This document shows positions 9,075 through 24,000 of a stretch of 64,000 nucleotides of DNA, piece by piece; the first letter of the stretch is position 1, and each line of letters opens with the position of its first letter. The notes under the pieces are model-generated. The model was not told where the DNA came from. It ran no database searches and saw only the letters and a list, made by a program, of their open reading frames with translations. This DNA is from Heligmosomoides polygyrus polygyrus (Eukaryota > Nematoda > Chromadorea > Rhabditida > Heligmosomidae), in the NCBI GenBank assembly GCA_947396885.1, contig OX377205.1:68730969-68794968 (forward strand), given 5' to 3'. A program made the translations under genes and the position numbers.

Positions 9075-12000
9075 GTGAGAAAAACAACTTTCTACTGAAA
9101 TGACAAAGCAAATTCCTAGCAATACTATGAGGTTAAACGTCTCATTGTTATATGCAGTAGCAAACCAACTTTTCACAGTCACTGCAGAAAGTTGGTTTCG
9201 AAGGCCGCTACTTACCAACCAAAGGTTTGCACCCTATGCTTGCAAAGGCCCATGAAGAGTCCAGAAAACCGACAGTGTCCGGCACCACTTTGCTCCCATT
9301 GTAAGAAAACAAGATATTGGAGTCTTACTGGAGCAGTTGCGTTTGCTGTTGGACCCAAGCACCACCAAAACCGGATGGAGACCGATACGCAAAGGGGTAT
9401 CAGCACGGAAAGTATTAACGGTTTATTAAAACGACAATCATACAAAAGGCGAACGAAGACGGTAGACCGTCAAGATTCTCAAAACGACGACGACGAGTGA
9501 GGTCACAGGTCGAACGACGGAGAAGGGTAGGCTGGATTGAAGAGAGAAATTGATCCTTGGCCGTCTATGCGCCCGGCCACTCTTGGAAAATGCCCCCCAG
9601 AAACCCGCCATGGGTGGCTCGACTTGCCGTTCCCGCCATCCCGCCAAACACACCGGCTGCCTTTCTCCGAGATCAAACGCTTACGATCTTCTGTACCGTA
9701 TGCCCGCCGCGCCCTTACCATCTAACAGAGCTTCTCCAAAATAACTACTCGCAAACGTTGTTCTGGCTTGTGTTTTGAATTCGCTTCAATTGGCGTCCAG
9801 AGTCACCGCATCTAATCTTTGTCTTGCTTGCTTAGCAGAAAAAAGCAGAAGGACCCCACCTCATTACGTCGTTCAAGGTTTTGGCTGATATACGTTAGGA
9901 ATGTATCCGCTGAAAATCTCGCAATGCTCCAGATTTTTTCCTGGGATATTCTGGAAGGAAGAAGCCACATAGATGTTATAGAAGGACACTTACCATTTGT
10001 ATGGTCTTAACAGGTCCGGCTTCGTCACCCTTGCTTATTTCAGTGCCCGCAGCCGGGGGAGAAAATATCTGCGGCCACTGAACGGTTTTCGATAGGGTCT
10101 ACTACAACAACCACAACAACAAAACACATGGTAATCACGTGGACAGGGATACGGTATTTTTCTCATGGCGTCGAGTGAAGGGCATGAGAAATCGTGGGCG
10201 TAGCAATTGGAACTGTTGCACCATCATTTGGATTCCCTAGCCGACTTGATGGCATTACCGTGATAGAGAAGCTTTGGAGAATATGAGGAAAGATTCTCGT
10301 TACAACAGGCATGCTCAACGGTTAGATTAGTACCAACGGTGTCTTATGTGAAAAGAACACTTGAAAACACTGAAAGGAGCGAAAGAAGAGTATTCGTCCA
10401 GATCTCCATTTTTAGCATATAAAACTAGAAGACAAGCACATCAACGAAACCTGGTAAACAATTACTTTTCGAAGCATTGAGCTGCGGAACTGTAGGCCAC
10501 CTCAAGATTTGAGTTTGTTTTTGAGCCACATGAACGCCACATGGAGTGAACAGTAGGTACATGCACTTCAAAGTCATGAGAAGTAGAAAATGAAAAATGG
10601 CAGTACTTATTCGGGAATTTATTCACAAAATGTTTTTTTTTATTTTTTACTGAGGTTCACCTGAGTCTTTCTGATGATGTCTTCATTTTTGACCAGTCAT
10701 TTCCGTTTTTTACTAAAACAGGATTTGAACATAGATATTTGAACATTTATTGCTTTTCAAGTGATTTTCATTTGATACACCATTGGTATCGTAAACACTT
10801 GTTGTGCTTTTTTTAAATTAAAGTTTTCCCAGTATGTAAGTTTTCTTAGACTTCTATTTTGCTTCGCAATGTTGCTCTTTTTCTGATACTTCCACATATC
10901 TAGATAAAGGATTCTTCTCGTCAACCCGGGAATTTTCTCCCTTGGTCGCGGGCAATGGTTAGCTGCAACATAGGTTTTACCAAAAACGTTATTAAAATGA
11001 CCAGAACCTACGGTGTAGCACCTCGCCAAAAATCCTTCAGGCACCTTCTCGAAAAATAAAGTGTTTTTCGAACATGAAATTTTGCGATCAATTTCTTACT
11101 AGAGCCTTGATACGAATGAAACGTTGCGGAGGTAGACCATTGTACAATAACAACGATACGTCCCGTTAAAGCTCTCCAAACGTACGGTTTTTTTCCACAG
11201 TTTCAAAGTTTTCTATGTTTCCTAAGTGATGTTTACCGCTCAAAGTTGTTTTCTTTATTACGGCGCTTTCGCTATTCACCACATGATGATGTGCAATAGA
11301 TTCTTCTCGCCAACCCGGGAATTTTCTCCCCTGATCGCGGGCATTTTCTCCCTTGGTTGCGGGCATTTTCTCCCTTGGTTGCGGGCATTTTCTCCCCTGG
11401 TTGCGGGCATTTTCTCCGCACGCAACGCGCGCCGTGAGATTCGGGCATTTTCTCCGTAGACCAAGCCTTCAAAACTTGTGTCAAGTTGTCAAGTAATCGG
11501 CTGTGAATCCCTTTCTGAACAGCCTGTGTGTACCTGGTTCCAACGCCTCAAAACCGGCATCAAAAATCTCGAATATTATCGCTCTGCGACCCACAGCGGT
11601 AACGTTAGACGAACAGAAGAAACTGGCGCAACAGCGTCCATATGAAGATTGCGGTATTTTGCTGCTGTTCTCACCATCAGTCCTCCGTGGACAATGGACT
11701 CCGATCTCTCTCGGAATGGTAAAAAAGCTCGGCCAGTTGTTCCCACATGAAGTGACCTACGGTAACCGTCAAAGACGTCTGGAAATCTGCACTTAGCTGC
11801 TCCCGAAAGGCGCACCGCCCATCCTGTACACCAACCGAGCCCGCAAACGTGCCTGGTACGAGCGCGATGAAACGCCAAGATTTTCCGTGAGAGGAGAAAT
11901 CTATGAGGAGAAGGTCATGCTGAGCATCTGGTGGGGAGGTCATGGATTCTATAATTTCGAATTGTTGCCCGACAAGGCGACGGTGACCGCCGAGGCCTGC

Positions 12001-15000
12001 TCTACAACTGCAAAGACTGGCCGACAAGATCCGCAAAGAACACCCAAGGCTTGACAAGGTTCGCTTGATGCACGACTTCGTGCCCTCTCACATCGCGAAG
12101 AAAGGTTCCCAGAAAACTCTGAAGCTCGGGTGGGAACTTCTGCCACATCTACAGCCCGGATCTGGCCCCAAGCGACTACTAACTCTTCCGGTCTCTTCAG
12201 CTCCACCTGGAAGAGAGACGCTACGACAATCTTGATCACCTCGAAAGTGTCCGTCGGAATTTTTCTCTTTTAAATGGCCGGAGTTCTACTCCAATAGAAA
12301 TCGTGGTATCGCGGAACGTTGGCGAAAGGACGTCAATAATCTAAAAAGTTGTGAACAGTTTCAAAGATCATGAAGGAGCCGTTCTTTCTCATACAAGATC
12401 CCTCTAGTCGAAAGACGTTTGCTTCATAATGAGCAGTTGACAGTAATCTAATACTTCAGCTGCGAATGCCGTACATTTTAACTGCTAACAGTAGAAGGAA
12501 CTCCGAGATGCCGTCCATCAAACGTACTCCATTTAAAATTGGCCACATTCTGTAGCATGAAATAGTGACTCACGGAAGATCCTATTAGCAGAGAATTTCA
12601 TAAGAGGATTGGGAGATTATAGCGCCGTTGGTAGACAATCGAGAACAGCCCTTTGTTCCAAAATCTCTCTTTTACATATTCAGGGCAACTGGGTGGTTCG
12701 AAACACTCAGGACATGTGGGTCTGCTCGAGTGATGGTCGACCAACCTTGGAGGACAAGGTGTTCGAAGTCCACGAATGGCGAGATGGGAAGTATGTCAAC
12801 AACGGTTCTCTCTCACATTCTGCAGATTTTCAAAGCAACTCAGAACTGCCCATAAAAGTAATTCCGTCATATTCTAGTAGGAAGGAAAGGGAGTGAGGTG
12901 TCAGTTAGAAGGATGCTTGCGATCAAAGCTCTTGCATCTGACTAGGTCAAACGCACACATTCTGCTCTCCTGGAAGCGATGTTACGCCTTGCTCCACCGG
13001 AGCTGTTTGATCGAAGGGAGCATCCACGATACCTTCCTAACAACGACTCATCAGCAACCACCCGTCATGGAACCGTTTAAGTGGGACGCCCTCGTATAAA
13101 TGATCTTTCGACATTTTGCTTGAGCCTGGGGCGGCTGGTGTAGAAGACAGTAAGGCGTACACAACATCGCTTTTCGGAACGCAGAAGGTGCTGAGGTGAG
13201 TCTCGCCTGGAACAGGAGCTGTGATCGCAACTAACCATCCTTTCAGAACAAATTCTGTCCTCTACTCCATACTCTACCAAAACGCTAAAAGTAGAGTTCA
13301 TTTTCGAACGTCACCCAGGCCACAGACTCATCCCCTGAATTTAAAGAAAAGCTCTTGCATAGATGGACAGCAGCTGAAGCTATCATAGAAACTCAATCAA
13401 GGGATTGGAGAAGCACTGTATGCTCACTTCAGGTTAAGATAGATCCAACGATTCCTTAGAAATTGTCAGAATCAGCAGAAGAGCCTTGTACCTAAAACGC
13501 TTTCATAGCAAAACCTTCTCAACTTCGTTAATAAAATAGCACTCTAAAAGCATCTAACATCTCCTAAAGCATCATTCGGTTTTACCGCAGGCCGGTGGCT
13601 CCATCATGTAAAAAGATTCTGTTGTTGCTCTTGCTTTTGTCTGAAAGCAACGCTAGCTACATGATGGAACGGCTATGATACATCCAACTTTCTTAGCAGA
13701 TTTAGACTACGTTCGATTTTTAAAATTAGCTCAAGCATATACGGTATGACTGATGACTGAGAACGATTATTCATTGGTTTGCAAAACTACTGAACTCGGG
13801 GTAGAATATTCTGAATTCAACTGCACGGACATGTCCCGTCGCCATTCGAAATACCCCTTATCACGGCTGTATGGAAGAATTTTAGATGGCGGCCGTTGAA
13901 GTTCACCGACTATTTCGGGGGAGAGATTGAGAAAAGTCGTCTGCGTGATCCAGGGAAAGGTAATTACAAGAATTTGGCATTACTCATTTAGACAAAGAAT
14001 TCCAAGGGTAACAGCGGCACTTTATGTGCACTTCCAGCGTTTACCCATCGCCTAGTGCGGTGAAAACCCGCCGAGTTTCAGGGTGGACGTATGAAGGAAA
14101 ATGGGTGCCTGACAAGCACAGCAACTACGGCGACAAGAGCGGCTGGGTGTACTCGATCACCGACGTATTCTGGGGCGAGCCAGGAACGGTAGAGAATGAA
14201 CGCAGGTGAGGTCGACTTTAAATGAGCTCAGGATCGGAACCAGGAAACTAGCCGTAGCTTCAGAGCGGACCACAAATTCCGAAGGAGATGCATTAAGCGC
14301 ACGCGAAAGGCAATCGATTTTCGAAACCAGAACCTCGAGGCATACCAGGAGTCACTGGGAGATACCAAATGGGAGGTATGTCCATTAACACCCTAAAAAC
14401 GTACCAGCCTCAGCAGGGGTTGAATTGCAGTACGCGACTAATGAAAAGAAGGCCTACCACTACCAGGAAGTTACCACCGACTGTGTACGAAGGCGGAGAT
14501 TCGTCATGGAAATGGAGCGGATGACGTGAGCGAAAGCCGTAGCGTTATAGTAGGAAAGAAATAACACCTCCCTTCTCCCTCGTATTCCCTGTTTTTCGTG
14601 ATTTTTCGAGGGATGTGCAGTATCCCTCTTGCTCCCTCTCCTTACAATGAGTCTTAAGCCGAGTCCTGTCCCAGGATGCGCTCTTGTTGCCAGCCGTCCT
14701 ACTTCCAAACTCCTCAAACGTCTCTTTACTGCTTTAACAAGCCTGTTCTTCTCAAGCTCTTCAGCGAAAACGTTTCGTCAAGATACCTTTTGATTCTCCT
14801 TTTACCTTCCTCGTAGTTTCTTTTGTTTGGCTCGGTTCTGAAGAACTCGTTGAGCCCTGCGGTATCTTCCTATAGGTTTGTTTAGTGGAGTGTGTTTTTT
14901 CCTACATTTTTTCATGAGTTGCTCGCTCCCTTAACCACATTTGTTTCCACTCGCCATCACTTTGGCTTCGACCTTGTACTTAATAGAATCCTAACGATTT

Positions 15001-18000
15001 TTAAAGGCTGTCCTACATAAGTTTCGCCCATTAGGTTAGGAATATGGTTCATTGCTGACCATGGCGTGTTCCCTCCACCTAAACGGATCTGGCAGAGTTA
15101 CACATCTTGATCCACATTTCAGTTCGGCCCAAGGTGTCTTAATTTCCCATCCTTTTCGAAACCCCCTCCTTCGCAAACAGGAATAGATTTATTGCGTTGA
15201 TTAGGGATGGTGGATTGCCGTTCTTCAGATTCAACTACTATCGCTCTCACAGAGGCCAGGCTAAACCTTCGGAAACCTCGCTGTGCAGCTGGTCCTAGCT
15301 GTGCTACAGCATCTTTACTTCTCCTGATCTTTTTTCACTGTTCACCGAACAGGGGAAGGAAGCTGGGGCTTCTCTCGCATTTAGTCGATCTGCTTGTCAA
15401 AGACGGGTAAGGCTACGTCTCTTTGAGTCACGTAGCGCCGTCACTTACACCATTCATAGTCAACTACTAAAAGGGTGCATCATGAGACACAGCCTTGTCC
15501 CGATACCTGCATAAAGGCAACCCTTGATGAAGAAAGGGTTTTAGGACGAAGAGGGACTGGGCGCAATTTTTTTATGAAAGCGACGGGGAAATTGAAAGCG
15601 AAGTGTTTTACAAAGGCTATACGCTAAACAAGCCTACAAGAGGACCTTGCGTTTGGTTTCCAAGCTGGGATAGGCCACAATCTTTGTGCATGTTTCACTG
15701 CTTGCTTCCCTCATCCGAGTACTATAGATATCCGAAGGATGAACAAAACTAAAGACGAAAAGCATTCACTTCCCTTTTGCCCAACTCCTTATAGTATGAC
15801 AGCAGAATGGACCTGAAAATGTCGCGACATGCTGAGCCAGCAATGTGTTCACTTGACACTCTTCCAAATTTCTGCACTATTTGGGCACCTTCATCACTTT
15901 CCCAAATGAGCTCAAGTACTTCTCTATGGCTGGGGGAGTGAGAATTTCATGACTATCCTAGGAACAAACAAGATCCCCTTTGAATCTTCATTGACTAAAA
16001 GCTGTTTTCCTATGACGTATGCCTTGCACTGTGCAGTCCCGTTTCTGAAGATTCGCAAAAGTGATGGATGGGATGAACTCCTTATTCCCTCGATGGATGA
16101 CTCGACTCGTCAGCTATGTTAAAATGCTTTGAAGCCAGAGGCAGAGAATCACGAAGTGTGACTTCTTCCAGATTACCTTTCCCTGATGCATTTAGCTCAT
16201 CTAACGTGCCCTCTGCTTCATCGGCGGAATACAAGAAGATACTCCTATGTGTAGCCTCATAATTGACAAATAAGTACTAGGCTAACCGTGCTCCAGTTTC
16301 TCCTAATGTGCTAGCCTAGTTTCCACGATTTCTTTGCCTTCTTTTTAAGCGATCTTCCTCGAGAACGCGAACACGAGATGTACTTCATTCCTCGCATGTA
16401 CAGCGTACATGAAGTGACAACCACGTGGCAGTTAAGAGCCTACTTTCTGTGGGCGAAGGTTCGTTGTGATTCATGCGGCGTTTTGAGTTCAAACTGCACA
16501 ATGCTGGAGTCATTCAGATACTTTTTGCGCCAAGCCGAACGCTTTCGAAATCAAAATTGACGTATCTTTAAAGACGAAGGCATTAAAATTTTGATAATAA
16601 ACTCTGGAAGCCCCAATAAACGAAAACAGCACTGCACGTAGCGATGGGGTCCAAAAAGAATAGGCAATCATGTGGAACTTCTGCCAAACGTATGGACCAG
16701 CTTCACCTAAATGGATTTCGAGGGGCACATTCGCGGCGACAGTGAAACCGTAGTTCAGTTAGTCTAGGCAGGTCTTCAGAAATGAAGACCTTCTTCAGCT
16801 GGCGTCTTTTCTTAGTTAGGTATCGAGTTCCCGGTATACTACTGCTTCCGCTACCTTTGTGCATAAAGCGACAAGGCAAAACGTTTTCCCTTAATTTCAG
16901 CAACACCAGTTACATACTTCTGCCCAAATATTTATTTCAAAATAATGATAATTCAACGCCAAGTAATCGTAATACAGCTATCCTTCTGACCTTCTGACTG
17001 ACTTTTTAGCCTTCTCCCTCAGTTTCTTGACAACAACGGCACTGTTTATCAGTGATTTACCCGTTTCACTATGTACGAAGTTTTCTTCTGACAACGACTG
17101 ACATTTGGAATTCCGGTCACGACACTTGCATCAGGGAGGTTGCTAGAGATCGTAGTTCGTTCAGGTTTTCGCCATATTTTCTGTCGAACATCGCTTGGCA
17201 GAGCGTTGTGCTTAATCGAGAGACTTTAAAAGAGATTCAGGTTCGCTGTGCATTGTGGTCGCTCATTGCTGTGCAGCTCAATGTTCTTCGACCACTCTTT
17301 GAGACGATGCCTGCTAAAACTCGCCGCCTTACACGAGCATTAGCCCTAAACAAACCAACAGAGATTGGGGCTTCTTAACCAACCATGGTGATCTAGAAGT
17401 CCATTCTGTGGTGCGATAGATGTAAAATAATGCGTCACCAAAGTCCAACTCATCAACTTTTTTCTATCAGACTCAGTGGAAGTTCGGCGTTCAGCATTTG
17501 CACTCCAATCCCGTGGGGAGACCACATGAAAAACTTGCGTACGCCATCAAGTTTGGCCTTTTAGGATCTTCTGCCGGTGGTGAAGAATTCGGCTCGCGCT
17601 TTTGTTCGAGTAACGTTTCTCACAAAGGCGAAGCAGACCCTGGTCGTGGAGGATTCGCAGAACCCTGTATGGAACGAGACTCTAATCTTTGACAAGGTAG
17701 AAACCGACGGTCACCCTACTGTGCAAGAACGGGGCAGCGCTGATCTTCCTGTTTTGCAGATGCTCATTCCCGGAGGGAAGAGGCAGATCAGTCTCAATCC
17801 TCCGACGGTGATGGTGGAGGTGCGAGGGGAGCTGAGCAACGGCGGAGAGGTAACGACGCCTTTTGGGGAATAGGCGAGGAGAGTGAGCTGCTCACACTGC
17901 AGGCGTTCCTCGGCCGCTTCCAAGTCAATCCGAGGGTGATCTGCGCGCCGACGGATCAGCGAGCCAGTCCCAGCTGGAACACCCTGACGTTCGAACTCGG

Positions 18001-21000
18001 CAGATCCAGGTGCGCCATGCTTCCTGCTACTGGCAGAAAACTAAAGCACGAATATGTGTTGGCTTCCGTCTGAAGGCCGATGCGAAAACCTCAAGTCTTA
18101 TGGTTAGAGAGAAACCAGTGGCCGTAATCATACACGTTCCCGAGAAGGGGATGGAGCGATCGCGGGAAGTTCTTCCTTACTTTCTTGCTTCCGCCACTAC
18201 ATGAATACGGCTTCCGATAAGATAGATCACCCTTCTGACTGTGAGATCCCGACTCTGCTCGCGTTTCTATTCGTTATAGAGTGCTCTTTGTATCTTTTAG
18301 CCAAAAGTTCTATTTATCTATGAAAAGAGGAAGGCTATGATCCGTTCATTAAGTGGCTGCATATGAAATGGCCGATTTTGCTACCTCAATTTCTGGTCGA
18401 TTTTGGGTGGCTACGATTTCAAGCATTTTATATAGTTTCTGAAAGCGCATAATGCTTACTTTCTTACCGTTCATAGCTTTTGTGACATAACTGCCTCTTG
18501 CCGAGTTTTTGACGTCGTATGACGCACTAGAAGTTGAGTAAAAAATCGCCGGCTTTGGTCAATCGAAGAGGTCCAATCCAACTGTGTGACAACGCACGTC
18601 CGCAGATTTCAAAAATTTTTGTCCAGAACGAGGATGAATTGGGATACGAAACTGTGCTACATCCAGAATATTCATCAGATCTGTTCCCTACCGATTATCA
18701 TTTTTTAAGCATTTAGATCGCCCTGTGAAGTACAAAAAATTCAGCAACCAAGATGATATAGGAAATGACTTCTAATGTTCTATTAATTCTCGAAGTTTTG
18801 ATTCTTTTAAAGATGGAATGTCTAAGCATTTTCCCCCCGGTAAATGTGCATTAATTGCATTAATTCGACTAATAAAATTGCTTCCAGGCAGAGTTATGAT
18901 TTGTCAAAGTTTTCTGCCAAAATCGGCCAATTCATATGCAACGACCTAATATACTCGTCGGTACCCTATGCTTCCTGTTTGTATCAGCGCAGTCGGAGGA
19001 GGCAACAGCTGTCGTCTACACCCAATTCCAGTTTTTTTAGTTCGGGTTTTCTTTCCATACTAACTAAGTATTTTGCCCCCGGGGTCGGCGAATTGTTACC
19101 AGACCTGTCTGGTAGGGATAAAATCCTGACTTGTCCATCGTCATTGTATAGGCAAAATATGCATTCAAATTCCTTTCACTAAACCACGTACAAGTAGAAT
19201 GCGTGGTGCCTCCCAAAAGGCATTGACTAACGCCCTCCATTACCTTACCCTTCACCTTCACCTTCATAATTGTGAAGCTCGAAATGGCGAGATATTTATT
19301 AACAACGTTTCGAGTATTAAGGTCCTCTTCAGGTCTAAAATAATCGTGATTTTTATACATATAATAAATAATTCTACTATATATGGGCCCGTGTAGCGCA
19401 GTCGGGGGAGGCGCGACTGTCGCGTGCACTCGATACCAGGTTCCTGGTTCGGATTTCCCGCCCAGGCCAACCAAGCCTTCCATCCCTCCGGGGTCGGTGA
19501 ATTGGTACCAGACTTGTCTGGGAAGGATAACGCGCTGACTTGTTCATCGGCTGGCCACCGCAAGTCATTGTATGGCCATATTCGCATTCATGTCGCCTCC
19601 ACAACATCCCGTAGAAGTAGAATGCTGGCGCATCCCAAAAGGGATTGAGCAATGTCGTCCTTTATCCTTTATCCTTTACTATATATAAGCGAGAACGGTC
19701 GTTTGTCTGTGGATGAGTGTGTTTGCTTGTTTGTTTGCACAGAAGTGCTGAAGGAGTCTGTTGGGAGGAAGTATGGGGAGGGGGGGGGGGGGGGGGGCGG
19801 GGGTTGTAGATGTCACCAGTTGTTAACTGTTGTAGTTCTCGACAGGTGTCCATGTTCAGATGACATGTCACCAATGTCGCGCAAAGGACGTTCAGGTTGA
19901 GAAGGGGTGTCACCGATGTCGCGCAAGGGGTGTTCGGATTTAGACGACGTGTCAACGATGTCAAGCAAAGCACGTCCGGCTTGGAAAGACATGTCACCGA
20001 CGTCGTTCATCAGGTGCCTGGGTTAAGAAGAGGTGTCACCGATGCGCACGAGGATTCCGGATTCAGACGACGTGTTACCAGTGAAGATCGAACCAGTAAT
20101 GGGGGACCGGTGAAGGATGGGGTCCCAGTAAGGGAGACGGGTAAAGGGTTGACCAATAAAGGAGGGACCAATTAAGGTGGGGCCAGCAATGGGGACCTGT
20201 GAGGGGGATCCAGTGAAGGGGAACCGGTGAAGGAGGGGAGAGGGGTCCAGTGAAATAAATAAAAGGGGGACCAGTGAGGCTGGGACCAGTAATGGGGATC
20301 GGTGAAGGATAGGATGACCAGCGAAGAGGGGACCACTAAAGGGAGATCCAGTGAAGGTGGGAGCAGTGGTAGGGACCGACGAAGGGGGAGGGGGACCAGT
20401 GAAGGGTGAACCGGAAAATGGCTGACAATAAAGGGGAACCAGTGATAAGGGGCCAGTTAAGAGGGGTCCTGCGAAGGTGATGGACCTGTTTTGCCCTATT
20501 CCGCTATACCACTGCATACAAAACCAGTTTTTTTAATGAATGAGAGAAGGCCTAAAGAGGAGAAGAAGACGTTTGGGGTGTTCTACTCTCCGGGTTTGGG
20601 CGAAGCCCCAACCAGACGTTAGGCGGCCGCCTGCCGTTGAATGTCTGGTGAGGAGATAGCCCAGAAACCTCTGCGTTTCGTCCACATTTAACTTGGCTCT
20701 CATAGACATTGATTGCTTCCATGTTTGTGTTGTTTGTTTGCTTGTATTTGTAGCGTATCTTCGTTAAATCTGGGCATATGATAGCAAATGGGGAGAAAAG
20801 GTGAGAGGCGGGTTGGTTTGGTCTTCCAAATTGGCTAGGGATGGATACCTGCACGTCGTTGAACGGGAAAAATCTAGTATGCTTGATAAGGCGGTAAACT
20901 GCTTGGGCGAAGAATGCGATACAGAACGTCATAGAGTGGGGAGATGGCTCGGCTCCAATTGTAGAGGAAAGAATGACGTTCGGTTCTAAAAGTGGATCTG

Positions 21001-24000
21001 CAAAAGAGAAGAATTGAAAGAAAATTTTAGAATTATGGAAAATAGGTTTCCTCACTCTGTTGCCAAAGTGTCGCCGCTAGGAAAACGTCGCTTGTGCATA
21101 ATTAAAATACGAATGGCCTTATAATTCGTTCTAGCCAAATACGCATTAGAATTTCTAGCCATGTATAAAATTCAAATTTTATCTGAGAAGCAAAATCAGG
21201 ATACGGCACCTGAGCTGTGCTTATAGTCTCCAATATTGAAGTGCTCATCAGAGAACCTAAATGCCAAAAAAAAATCACAGGACATTATGTAGTGCAGAAC
21301 TGAAGCCTATTCTTATGCCACTTGAGTGGAGCCCACCTAAGAAAACACCCTTAGCTAGAGTGTTTTGTTTGGCTGACTACAATCTGAAACCAAATATCGT
21401 TGCAGGGGATCTGTTCTTGCGTGCTTCGAGCTCTTTTGTCAGGACAAAAGTACCAAGGACGCCCTGCCACTGCTGCCGATGAGAAAACGTATTGAGTAAG
21501 ATATAATTTGCATGGCTTGACAGCCTCATAATGGATACTGAACACCTCTCCCTGAAATGCTTACCTTACAATATGAAATGGTGATTATCTTCGGAGCAGA
21601 CACAAAATAGTGACACGTTCAAATTTAGCTCCCGCTTCGAAGTTCCTGGCGAGCTGAGACCAAAAATGAACAATTTCGCCATCCAAATTCTATGCTGGGG
21701 AGTTCGAAATTTAAGGAAATATCAGGTAGGGTTCCTTGTTTTAATTCCACTGTACACATAAAGTGTGAAGCTGAGCATTGTGAGTGCCGGCGACGATTAG
21801 AAGTTGCTCTCTTAAATCCGGTTCACTTCAGTTTCTCTCAGTGCGAAGACCGTTTCTCGAGCTCATCATCGGAGATATGGAAACTCGAACCGACCCGATC
21901 GCCAACGTCTCCAAGGACCCCAATTTTGAAACGCCGCTGATCACATTTCCATTGGTAACTCACCATGTCCCATTTCTCTCAAAACAAAGCGGGGCGTTTT
22001 CTTAAGTGAAGCGCTCGATCTCGTTGATATCTCCTTAATTCCATAGAGCGCCTTACAGTCTTGACCACTGTCGACTTCGAGGGTCTTCTTCGTTTGGAAA
22101 AATAAATAACAGAACGCTTAAGCAAATGAGCATATATTGGTCAAGTGTGAAATTAGCCGCCCTCATTGTTGAATTTAGATTTCTGTTATTGTATTAGATC
22201 GACCAAAATAGTTGCCTGAGTAATTAATAGTTGCGATAACTTACATACGTCACACAAGAAATGGACGGTGTTACGGTACAATGAAACAGCAGAAATAGCT
22301 AGCTTTTTATAACACCTGTCTATTTTAAGGTGTAGGTCGGTCTCGAAATTGCTTCATAGATTAAGACGACACGATTAAGACGTTTGCCATTTGTAGGTAT
22401 CGCTGCCGTCAGATCTTCACTACAGTCCGCCACTTGTTATCAACCTCTACGATACCAGGGCCTTCAAGAGGGAACCGTTAGTAGGAGTGTGTCAGATCAC
22501 AAATTTCGGCCGATACACGCGGGTCTCTACCAGGAAGGTGAGCTTCACTTGAGGTCTGCTATCCGGTCATCCCATCACTGCTGAGCTGCAGAAAGAAACA
22601 ACCGAGAAGCCTGACTGGACTGCGTTCGACAAGTTGATCGAGAAGGAGGAGGAGCTGTTGGCGACCACTCCGCTGATACCATCGCTGCGGAGGGAAGGCA
22701 TGCCGGAGCTCGACTGGTGGAGCAAGTACTACGCCTCCCAGGGTCTCATGGAAAAAGCGCCTGGATTTGTAGAGTGAGTTTTAAGCCAGACAAATCCTCA
22801 ATAGTAATAGTACCAGTTCCGTGAGGCGTCTTTGTAGGTCCGGTATTGAATACCTGACGATTTTCAAAGAGCCATTGGAAGACGTCGGCTCGTATAATGG
22901 GTTTACTGACTTTCTGGAAACGTTCACATTCGTGAAAAGTTCTCGGGTTCGCTGCGCATTCCCTCTGTTGAGTGCCTAGAGATTCTCGTTAAGAACGAAA
23001 CGACGTTCTTCAGGGAAACTACGACGATCCAGAAGAAAAGGAAAAGAGCGGTGAACTCAAAGGAAAGGTCTTTATAACCCGTATTCCTGAGAAAGAAAGC
23101 GATACAGGTGGGGCGAAACAACGTCGTTTGAAACCTGACAACTTCGTCACTGTGAATCAAGGCATAGTAAGCGTGCGTTCAAAGATGCCCTAGAAGAATG
23201 AAATTACGACGTCAACACCTTAGCAACCCACTCTGCTGACCCAAACAGTAGGACGCTAAAAGATACGTTGCAGTGCGCATGGGTCCTGACTGCTTTGCAA
23301 GCGTCAACTTGATTGAAGGAATTCGCGCGTTGTCGAAGCGCCAAAAAGGTGTATGCAAAAGTTGAATGGCATGGTGTTGGGCATTCTGTAGAACTGCCCC
23401 GATCCAGTTTCAAGTGTACGACAAACGTCTGCGCCCCCTAGTGAAGGGTAGTTGTACCATTTTGACGCCGAATAGGACACGCTTATAGCAAGCTTGACGT
23501 TTCTGAAGTCAAAGTGAGCAAAGTGAAAAAGTGAAAAAGTGAATTGAAGTGAAATCAAAGCGTTGCCTTTTTGAACGCTCGAATAGATTCTGAACCACAT
23601 TCTTCATTAAAATACAATAATTTTATAAATTTTTAGACGGTCATTTTTTGGTCAGTTGAAATAAAAAAGTTTAAAAAAGTTTTACTAAATTTCTTTGGAC
23701 AAAAAATTGTTACAACTTTTCGGAAAATTTCTATCGTAATGTGGATGAAGCTTGTTTTGATTTGGAAGATGCGAAATTTCAAAGGCGTCATGCTTGCTTG
23801 GAGGAGTGTTTAACTTGGTTTGAAAAGAGTCCAACTTGACGTGAAAATGTTATATGCATGTGGTGGTCGCTTTAACTTACCATTAATATTTTGAAGTAGC
23901 CTCCTTTTTCTAATTTCACATGTGCATACAGCATGCGCAATTCAGAGTCGATCACTCAGTTTGTTTGACTTCAGTGCTCTTGGATCCGCCAGGAGTGGAA

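Noticed and set aside
9179..9300. Open stretch with TTCACAG acceptor and GTAAGA donor that looks like a ferlin exon ([16 protein letters not shown])
   Set aside because: It ends in phase 2 and cannot join 12684 (phase 0), whereas 9074 joins 12684 directly and recreates the conserved GW...GNW of DysF. It could be a cryptic exon only.
19264..19652. Frames of 90-139 codons on both strands, and similar ones at 24336, 52364, 54967 and 63510
   Set aside because: They lie on SINE copies and share the same peptides in every copy, so they are repeat artefacts.
20023..20517. 164-codon minus-strand frame rich in Pro, Gly and Thr
   Set aside because: It is generated by the purine-rich minisatellite and has no flanking coding sequence.
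23108..23166. Longer version of the exon starting at 23014, ending at donor GTAAGC (23167)
   Set aside because: It is open, but would force use of a weaker acceptor near 23931 and make the linker to C2F about 30 residues longer than in other ferlins. The 23107 to 23975 join fits length and phase.
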